64,000 nucleotides of DNA from Linyphia triangularis (taxonomy: Eukaryota; Arthropoda; Arachnida; Araneae; Linyphiidae): assembly GCA_963978545.1 (NCBI GenBank), contig OZ021727.1:45049385-45113384 (forward strand), given 5' to 3'. The notes under the pieces were generated by a model. That model made no database searches, was not told the DNA's origin, and saw only the letters and a list, made by a program, of their open reading frames with translations. Within the stretch, counting starts at the first letter, position 1, and each line of letters starts with the position of its first letter. Both the position numbers and the translations under genes were made by a program. This document shows, in pieces, positions 55,743 to 64,000 of the stretch.

Positions 55743-56002
55743 CCTAACTACTCTTGGTAAAGCAGCCTTGTGAACGTTGATGGTGGGGTCTTGTGATAGT
55801 CTGGTTAATGTTCCTCCGTTTTTAGTTTCTTTACAGCTAATCTTTATTGCAGCATTGTTAGCTTTACAGGTCGACTAAGTGTTTTCTGCTTCCCATATTT
55901 CAATCCATGATGGAAAAAGTTATTAATCATGTGAAGTGAACGTCCAATTTGCCTTGCAACGTTCCGTGACGACAATTCTGTTTTGTTTAAAGCTGCAATT
56001 TG
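55743..56002 (-). pseudogene. Tc1/mariner transposase N-terminal fragment, frameshifted
   Basis: On the minus strand, 56002-55844 reads 52 codons before a stop. It contains ALNKTELSSRNVARQIGRS, a helix-turn-helix of the type that binds transposon ends in Tc1/Tc3-like transposases, followed by HHGLKYGKQKTLSRP. After a frame change near 55856 the reading continues (CKETKNGGTLTRLSQDPTI..VHKAALPRVVR), matching the expected second helix-turn-helix. The catalytic DDE/DDD domain is missing, so no active enzyme can be made. Confidence 0.75.
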
Positions 56003-56859
56003 TCACTTTTTAAAATCAAATAACGTTTTTTTTCCTACCTATACTTAATGACACCTTTTCAAATCAATTAACTAGACCTGTATACAATAAAAGCTAAGTA
56101 AGATTATTTTAATTTGATCAAACCAAGCTTTCATATACGTGTTTGTTAAAATTCAACTGCGGGTGCTTCTCAGGAACCGATTATTTCATTTAAAAGTAAG
56201 GGTGGTTCTATCATTTTACAACAGCAAATTTCCATTTTTTTTTTTTTTTTAAATTTAACATTTGCTTATTAAACCAAACTCAAAACTTCTAATAGCTTGA
56301 TAGCACTCATGCCACTTAAATACATTATTTTGATTTTAGCAAGTATTACAAACTCATGCAGAAATGTATTATACAGTTTTTACATGAAATAAACAAAGTG
56401 GTTCTATCATTATACAACGCAGTGTATATGAATAAGAAATATAATTAACTTTTTTTTTTCAAATCCAGGTATAAGAAAAACTTCAGACGCTCTAGTTGGA
56501 AGGACAATGGTCTAAAATCCCCTCTTTCGTTGCTGGAAATAATACAAGTTTTTAGACATATAGTTCAACCACCCTTCCCTCGAAATTATACATTGTTTTT
56601 GTAATTGATTAGATTTTTTTTTTTTACATGTACTGTACTACAGTTTTGGAAAGTGTTTTCTTTAGTCAAGAAATAAAACTTTTATTCCAAACTACAACAT
56701 ATATTGGAAGAGAAAATTCAGTTTTGTAGGCTCTATTTTTTCTAATTTGCCAAAACCCCACTCAAATCTAGGCGCTGAATGTCTGAAGTCGACTTCATTT
56801 TCCCGAAAAATCCAAAAGAGAAAAAAAGCCCCTGGAAATTTGTATAAAATATACTAATG

Positions 56860-57210
56860 ACTCTCCGCAACGAAAAGAAGCGTTTTAGTAGATACAGCAA
56901 ACACACTTTGTCGGCACAAATAAGCTTTCAACGCATCTGAAAAAAGAAATTTCACTGAGTGCCCCCTTCATTTAAATTTATGGACCAAACTCTTTGTGTT
57001 CTTAACGTCCCGGCTGCTTTATATGTCACGGAGGTGTGTCTGTGTTCTTAATAGCTGACAGCTGTTTAGAATTAATGGCTGTCATTTATATCTTCTGTCT
57101 GAGTTTGCGCATTCCCGTTGCGCAGTTGCCAGGTTCCTCTTCTTGAAATGATATGCTGCTGTCGGCTGTCGTCTATTTCTCCTTGCTTTGGTGTGCTGCC
57201 GTAAAACTAG
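56860..57210. promoter_or_regulatory. Higher-complexity island, possible regulatory element
   Basis: A block of non-repetitive, moderately GC-rich DNA in AT-rich surroundings, with no usable open frame. It contains a CAGCTG E-box (57059-57064) and a homeodomain-like TTAATGG (57072-57078). A role as a distal enhancer is only inferred from composition and from the neighbouring developmental gene. Confidence 0.25.
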
Positions 57211-57804
57211 AGAACACGATTTATATAAACCAAGCATCAGCGAAAGTTGTACTACTTACAAAGAGGTTCTTTCATTTTGAATAACTTGTGTCACAAAATG
57301 TGTCACGGACACTGCTGAGCTTTAACAAAAACTTTCTTTCTTACCTTGTGCTTTCTATAGCAACTAGGTTTTTTGAATGATTAATACATTAGTTTTAGAA
57401 ACTAACAGACAAGAGAATTAACTCCTCTCCTCATTTGCTACTGAAACACTTTTTTTGAGGTAGCAGGGCAGAGATTAAGCTGTGGGTGCTTTATTAGTAA
57501 AATGCAAAAGAACTTTCTTAAATGCTAAAATTCAAAAATGTAATTTAGCTTTTTTGCTAAAGCATTTTGCCAAGAAATTTAAAAAATCACAACTTCTAAG
57601 ATTTAAGGATTGATTATTAACAATGAAGGTGAACAAATAATTGTCTTGTTGTTTTTCTAAAATTCGTAATTACTAATAATTCGTTTAGATCAAACATCTA
57701 GAGTGATGTAAGTTCGTAATCATTTTAGCATTTTGCTAAATGGAAAATTCCGATTTTAGCTTTTTTTTGTCCAGACATTTTGCACTCCCGCATAAACATT
57801 GTAG

Positions 57805-58294
57805 CAGGGGTGTAGTGAGTCCGGTACGGAGTATCGATACGTTTTTGAGAGCCGGTACGGCGAACCACCACTTTTTTTAAACTAATTAATAACAACTAAA
57901 AAATCTGTATGCATGAATTGCGATATAAGTTAGTGAGAAAATAAATACATAAATTAATAGTATTTAGCTTCTTATTGTATGGTAATTATGTAAAATATTA
58001 TGGATTTGATTTTATAATTGAAAAATCCGAGCAACAGTTGGCCGACCAAACGGTATAGTGGTTAGCGTGCTAGCTTCTAGACCACGAGGTTGCGGGTTCG
58101 AGTCCCGTGTTAGGCATGAGTGTTTGTAAATGTATGTTGGCTTGTCTAATGACGAATGTTTCGGCGCATTATAGCCCTCGTGTTGCTGACGGCGCCAGAT
58201 AATCTGAATACAACCAACCGAGCAACAGTTGGGGTTACCTCCACGATCGGGAAGCTTACGAACCGGTAATTTTTTTTTTAGCACTGCAACCCTG
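57805..58294. mobile_element. hAT-like element, about 490 bp, interrupted by a SINE
   Basis: The left end CAGGGGTGTAGTG and the right end read inwards CAGGGTTGCAGTG are inverted repeats differing at two of 13 positions. Both are followed by CCGGTACGG or ACCGGTTCG-type sequence. The flanking 8-mers (CATTGTAG and AGAGGTAG) do not match well, so the target duplication is unproven. A SINE sits inside at 58041-58217. Confidence 0.5.
58041..58217 (+). mobile_element. tRNA-derived SINE (type 2), copy 2, with 14-bp target duplication
   Basis: Same head, body and CAACCAACC-type tail as 11634-11814. It is flanked by the exact direct repeat CCGAGCAACAGTTG at 58027-58040 and 58218-58231; the first CC may overlap the tail. 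The open frame on the minus strand across it (with QIIWRRQQHEGYNAPK) is a by-product of the SINE. Confidence 0.9.
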
Positions 58295-61200
58295 AGAGGT
58301 AGGATCAACAATGAAAACTTTTAAAGGTGTTGAATGTTTCTTTTATTCAAATAAACTTTTCTTATTTGAATAATTTTAATTATATTTCTTCAAGTCACAC
58401 TGTACTTACATTTGTGATTTGGAACCACAAAGACGAATGTCGAATTTTTCATTGTTGCGCAATGATGGTTATTCCAAGCTATAGATATAATCTAATGCAA
58501 TGTTTACCAATTGATTGCCACCTATTTAAACATGGACACCACCAAGATCAGTTTGAACTTTTACCTCCCTCCTTCCCTGGTGTGTAAAAATTAAAAATAA
58601 AGTGCTAAAATACACAGGAAAGAAGAAGTTTAATATAGGGTTTGCATAAATAATTCAAAAAAGAAAATTAATGCATAACTATAAACTAATATTTCAGTAG
58701 AAATTCCCCTAATAACTGTTAATAAATCAATGTTTGAACAAATCTATGACGGTCATGCACCCCTTGCAAATGATCTTGCCGCAGCACCAGCAATTTAAAA
58801 TGCAAAGGAGTTCTAGTAAAGGCTTTTTAAATAACTGATCGGAACAAGTTTGTGCCACATTTTTTTTTTTTTTTTGGCTCATTAAAAATGGGGGGAAAAA
58901 AAGATTTTTTTTTTTTTTGACTTGTTCTTTTTTGATAAATTGTGGTCGATATCAGTACTTCCGGCTTACTTAAAGCTATAATATTTCAAAAATTTTTAAA
59001 TGACTTCCAAATTTTTAAAATACAACCTTTTGTTGAAAATTTCTGTACAAACATCTGCACCTCTCCTCATCCCCCTTTCTTTATATTTGATGTAACAATT
59101 AGTTAAATTCAATCTGGCTTTGTTGCATGCGAATACCTTAAATAGAGGTGGAAATGTAAAAATTGCAAAGATTTGGCAAGATGTTCATAAGCCATGAGAC
59201 GCCTACATCTTGCATTTATTGCATCTCCGCTTCAATAATTATAGGATGTTCGCGTGTTACAAAAACTATTTTGCATTAAATTTAGAAAATGATTATAGTA
59301 AAATTACAGAATTTTTCAACTATCGGTGGATTTCTTAATCACAGGTACCGAAGTAAGATAAAATAGTAATACATTTGAGTTTTACAGTAATTGTATGTAA
59401 GGAAAACGTACACCACTTTTTTAATATCTTACAAAACTGAGTAAAACGAAGATATCTTTAAAAATTCAAAGATCAGTTTACTTTCAATTTAAAATTATTG
59501 GCTTCAGTTAATTTTTAGAAAAATTATCTAAATTAGCTCTTACAATCGCAAAAGAAAGTAATCTAATTTTACTGATTTAATTTTTAGCATATATACATAC
59601 ATGACATACATACATAACAGTGAAAAGTCAGATTTAGCTTTTCCACTTTCCCTTTGGTTTGAAATTACTTTGCTATCTTTAGGACATACAAAAGAAATTC
59701 CAATCACAGAATAGAGATCAAAATCCATGTCCTTTACGAAATTCTTCTCTTACTGATCTGTTATTCATCTTTTTTCAGATTCATAATCGGAAACGCCAAC
59801 TTCACGAAAGCATTACTTCTCGTTCGAGATTTCGTGTAAAATTAAAGCCATTTCTCAAGAAAGCATATACGTAAATGACTTAGTGCATCGCAAACTGCGT
59901 CTTCGTCGTGGATCGCATGTTGGAACGTCATCCGTTTAGAATAACAATAAAGAAGAAATAAAACTTATTTTTTCGGAGAAGGGACATCACAAATAACAAG
60001 TTCTAGTACCGTGAAAAGTGGTAAGTGCTGCAAATACGGATTTGCCGTTGTCGTATATACTAGAAAATCTCGGTATCCAAGGTATAAATCTCCGAGAATT
60101 AGTCTAATTCACGTCCTCTGACTGATATACACGCACGCAAACTATAAATTACAAACCTTTAATCCTGCAGCAAGCAGTTCATAATGGGTTATACTTCTTA
60201 CAGGATTTTGACTTTTCAAACAGGGTTACTGGCCTCCGGAGTTTGAAATGTATGGCGGTCGCCAACTTTCAAGTTGGCAGATTTTTGCACGATTCTTTCC
60301 TTTCGGGAAATAGAAGGATTTTTTTTCACTTTTTATGAGTTCTCATAAAATATTTGTTCGGCATATTAGTGAAACTTGACTTTTATGCTGAAATTAAAAG
60401 ATTTTTATCCATTTATTAAACAGTCTTGATCTCGATAAAATTCTTACGTTACACATGGTCACGACTTCGGCAAAATTATTTACAGAGGCATGTAGATAGC
60501 ATATAAGAGGCAAAAAGCAATTCAATTTCTTTAAACTTTGATTTTACTAAAATCCTTTCTTATTAAATATCAATTAATTTTTACGCATAATTTTTTTCAA
60601 GAAAATAATTCAATACCGAAAGCATACTTCTTCCTTTTGAAACCCAAGATGGTTTAACTGCATCTTCTCTACGTCCCTGGCTGGGGAGGTTACCATGAAT
60701 GTTCATTCTCATTTTAATTATATAGCCTTCCGGACAGTAACGACTTGCAATGTGAAACTAATTAAAAAGTGGTGTTAATCACAGGAGTTCTTTCATTTTC
60801 TAGATTGTTTATAAATAAGTATCTAAACACTTATAAAAAAATTGCAACACTTTTAATTGGACTGTGCATTGTACAGTGTTCAATCTCGTATCAATGCATA
60901 GCTTTCCAGAGAATCACAATAAACATATAATGGAAAAATACTTAAGAGAGAATGCGAATCAAAGAAATAATTCTGTCCCTTCTTAGAATGTTTATCAATA
61001 AGTTTATAAACCCTTATCAGTCACTTAAAATTAGAATGCCCAATGTCCATTCTTGTATTAATACACAGCCTTCCAAAGAGTCACATTACTTACTTGAAGA
61101 AGTTTGATTTGAATAAAACACTTGAAAACACTTGTATTTTCGCTGCCTTTTTTAGGCTGCCTATTCAAGTATGATTTCAATTTCACCTTTACAGATGAAA

Positions 61201-62570
61201 GCACACTGCTATCATTCACGTATTGTGGAATTGATATTTAACTAATAATTAAACCGTTACTCAAATTAATTTATCTAGATATTTTATCCAATTTCTTGAA
61301 ATTTTATACTTTTATCCAATTTGCAGGTAAAATCTCTTTTCCGAGCCAACACAACGGCTGGAAGTACCGTTATGGTTATCCGCTGAGAATGTTGGAATTG
61401 ACATCTTTTCACTTCTGACGCCAGAAAGTTGAGGCGTTAAACTTGTCGTTGCCCATCTATCACCGCTCTTTACATCTCCATTTAGCGATAAAGAAGAAGT
61501 TCGAAATCGAGAATAAATGTTCCAAAAATTTACGAAAATCTGCTGGATTTTCAATGGCCTCGATAACATCGGGCAAATGGCTTTAGAGTGCCGGGCACAT
61601 CAAACGATGCGTTGCGAACTATCTCCTCTTACCCTATCTTTTCTCGTAAAAGCTTGACAGAAGATTATCTTATTTATGTTTCTCTTTTGATCACGTTGGA
61701 ACCCCCTTCCATATGAGTTATGCCTTCCTGCTTTGGAAAAAAGATCGTCATAAACGCACGGAAGTCATATTTCGAATGTTATCCTTGATTTGGCGAGATT
61801 TGATTGCAGAAATAAACCACAGTCGGAACATTAAAAAAAAAGTTTTTTTTTTTAAATGGCATATTTTGTTTAAATTTTCGAGATTTTCCACCTTTTTATC
61901 ATACAATTCTTAATCGAAACGAATCTGAGATTTAAAATAGAAGTTGAATTTTGAAAACGGGCAACTTTTAATTTCATCAAAATCATACATACCCTTGTAA
62001 TGTTTGACTGTTTAGAGGCAAAATATTTGGCCAGCGCGCAAGAGGTCATGAGATCAAGCCTCTTCATCATCAAAATGCATCAAATGTGTAGATCCCTCAA
62101 GCATCAAAATGTGTAGATACGTCGTCGAATGTGATAGATATCTTGTGTTAGCATCGGTGGGGATGCCTAGAATGAGTTTTTCCGGTTCAGGACCTGAGAC
62201 GCAAATGTGTGGCAGGTTTCCCGTAAAAGACCTCCAAGAAGGCTTTTTCTATTATTTTCATTAGTCCAGTTCTTGTTATAATGATTTTCTCTGTGACTCT
62301 TAGCTCCAGAAAATAACAAAAGTAGGCAACCAAAACTTTAATGCTAAAATTATATTTTTCAGACAATTTTTTCTGAACAATTTTTTTTTTTCAGAAAATT
62401 TAATATTATTAACCGATATTGTGTCACTTAATTCGAATTTTTCAATTTACTCTTTGATTTCATTGTTTTATACATGCCATTTTAAAGTCTTCATTTTGAT
62501 ACATTGTTATTTTATTTCATACACAAAACAGTAACTTTTTTAACTAGAGTCGAGTTTCTTCGAATATAGT
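58295..62570. other. Gene-free stretch
   Basis: No coding region, RNA or defined repeat can be supported. Higher-complexity segments at about 59760-60130 and 61310-61690 stand out from AT-rich surroundings and may be regulatory. Several T runs lie at 58860-58920. Confidence 0.45.
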
Positions 62571-62750
62571 TGGTTGGTTGTATTCAGATTATCTGGCGCC
62601 GTCAGCAACACGAGGGCTATAATGCGCCGAAACTTTTGTCATTAGACAAGCCAACATACATTTACAAACACCCATGCCTAACACGGGACTCGAACACGCA
62701 AGCTAGCGGTCTAGAAGCTAGCACGCTAACCACTGTACCGTTTGGTCGGC
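62571..62750 (-). mobile_element. tRNA-derived SINE (type 2), copy 3
   Basis: A full-length copy on the minus strand, from TTGGTTGGTTG (tail) to GTACCGTTTGGTCGGC (head). The tRNA-like part is more diverged, with part of the B-box region lost or changed (ACACGGGACTCGAACACGC on the plus strand). No clear target duplication was found, which fits an older copy. Confidence 0.88.
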
Positions 62751-64000
62751 ATTAGATTTTTGTAATATGGTTTTTATTAGTTGACACTTGATATGGAATG
62801 GGTCGTACACACGTTTATTTATTGTTCATGAGATTTCAAGTTCGTTAGTTTTTGATGACTATCCCTTCAATTTGATATATAGCATTATCAGTGACATTCG
62901 TGGTATTAGGCTTGTAATGATGATAATATCGACTTTTTCCATCAATTGTGAAAGGAAAGATTCTCGCCCTACTCGGAACAACAGTCTCCACACAACTCAA
63001 ACACAAACAATAGGGGAAAAACCTAACATTTCTGAATCACTAATTCCTTTCTTTTTCAAAAAAAAAAAAAAATCCCTTCAATGATCCAGGGTGGTTTCCC
63101 CAAAGAGAAACCGAAGCATCCGGTTTCAAATTGTACTTCTTGTTCTATCCCAAAATAAAAATCCCCCTCCTCCTCACTAGCATTCCGTACCGTAGTAGGG
63201 TAGCAGCTGGCGTGACAATTTGCGGCTAGTACAGCAGTATGTGTCGATTGCTCGGGCGGATACAGACACTCCATTTAGCTCTAACAACCCGTAGGATAAA
63301 GGATGAAAAAATGCAACTCCCTGACACCTCCTCCTCATCACAGGAGGAGACAGGGTTATCACTCACTCGGAGATGTGGCGCCAAAATGGTTCACCATTTG
63401 GCGACTAGTATGGTTGGGTTCGTGTTATTAGGAAGAAAGGAATGTTCTTTGATTTAGGGATTTTAAAATCTTAATCATATTATTAAATTATGGTCCTTAT
63501 ATGTGGCGACGTCATAAGCAACTGCTTTTCGTAATGTGTGGCGGTAAAAAATGATATGCGCGTCTGTAATTTCCAATGATATTGGAAAATTCGAATAAAT
63601 ATTTAAAGAATTTATTTGTTAGCTACTCAGTGGTGTGCATAAAGTCGATTTCTTTCAAATGATACTTTTATGATTTTTTCATATAAGATTTTTTTCTGAA
63701 TCAAAACTGTCGTGTAAAACTTAAAAAAATAAATATATTAAGAATTTTCATAGGATAATTGTAATTTTAAAATTTTGTTACTTATGAATTAGCTCATCGA
63801 CTTTTGATGAACTTTTTGTTGGCATCAAAAAGTTCGAACGGTGTGACCTCCTCGCAGGTCCAATTTGTCTCTGACTTGCGTCGGGGCCTTTCCATAGAAT
63901 GTCTCAGCTGCGTGGACGACCGGCCGTTTCGACAGAGAAAGGGAATCAGTTTGACAAATCGTTTAGAAGCTGTAATTTTTATAGCTTTTAAACGGAAAAA
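62751..64000. other. Gene-free right edge
   Basis: No gene is supported. Overlapping short frames on both strands at 63050-63460 lie in a moderately GC-rich segment with no recognisable protein domain. 63840-63960 is another GC-richer patch, near the window edge. Confidence 0.4.

Larger units (their letters stand above)
55045..56426. mobile_element. Tc1/mariner-type DNA transposon with long inverted repeats, decayed (1382 bp)
   Basis: Terminal inverted repeats of about 350-400 bp face each other: 55045 onward (TACACTGAGTTGCACAGTGA) against the complement of the segment ending at 56426 (TACACTGCGTTGTATAATGA). They match through CTTTGTTTATT, AAAACTGTATAATACATTTC, ATGCATGAGTTTGTAATACT-like sequence, AAATGTTA..AATTTCC-like sequence, AAGCTTGGTTTGATCAA and TAAAATAATCT. 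TA flanks both sides (55043-55044 and 56427-56428), the known target of this superfamily. The centre has a broken transposase N-terminus and a small hAT-like insertion. Confidence 0.85.

Noticed and set aside
58012..58311. 99-codon minus-strand frame, and the related plus-strand frame at 62570, as protein genes
   Set aside because: Both are translations of the type 2 SINE and its flanks.

Overview
This is a eukaryotic, strongly AT-rich and transposon-rich window that fits an arthropod genome, most likely an arachnid (spider). The arachnid call is inference. It rests on the NET-family zinc-finger gene with a long first intron, the Ty3/Gypsy gag type, tRNA-derived SINEs whose chance ORF contains QIIWRRQQHEGYNAPK, and many small hAT-type elements. 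No operons, ribosome binding sites or CRISPR arrays are expected and none was seen.

Three host genes can be supported. The main one is a noc/elbow/ZNF503-703 (NET family) transcriptional co-repressor on the + strand. It has two coding exons, 9991-10050 (20 codons) and 22192-23589 (465 codons), joined in phase 0 across a 12.1 kb GT-AG intron. The second is an intronless 475-codon PWWP-domain gene (14432-15859, +), resembling the PWWP3A/MUM1 family and nested in the noc intron on the same strand. The third is a tRNA-Trp(CCA) gene at 54574-54645. Everything else that looks protein-coding belongs to mobile elements.

Layout. 1-8.4 kb: gene-free AT-rich DNA with an old degenerate duplication of about 1.1 kb. 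8.46-10.05 kb: higher-complexity DNA with clustered CCAAT and TGACAG motifs, the likely noc upstream regulatory region and 5' end. 10.05-22.19 kb: noc intron 1, with the PWWP gene, a nested SINE-in-SINE insertion, a 131-bp tandem duplication and a 1.55 kb hAT-like element with a perfect 8-bp target duplication. 22.19-about 25.8 kb: noc exon 2 and probable 3' UTR, which carries a 288-bp hAT MITE. 26-28.4 kb: an (AT)n microsatellite, a 40-bp near-perfect palindrome and a 653-bp fold-back element. 28.42-39.61 kb: a composite block bounded by hAT-type termini and an exact 8-bp target duplication. It contains a 5.6 kb CACTA/EnSpm-like element with 64-bp subterminal repeats, which itself carries LINE, LTR-like and MITE fragments. 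41.5-47.7 kb: two neighbouring, complete, internally deleted Ty3/Gypsy elements with near-identical 462-bp LTRs and ATAT target duplications; one keeps only gag, the other is an in-frame gag-protease-integrase-tail fusion lacking reverse transcriptase. 47.7-64 kb: gene-poor DNA with a decayed Tc1/mariner-type element, a hAT-like element interrupted by a SINE, tRNA-Trp, and several higher-complexity islands that could be regulatory.

The noc gene and roughly 40 kb of gene-poor flank fit the usual landscape of a developmental transcription factor. The most noteworthy structures are the pair of non-autonomous LTR elements (especially the gag-pro-IN tail fusion), the nested transposon block at 28.4-39.6 kb and the same-strand nested PWWP gene. 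I do not see a clearly novel multi-gene system.
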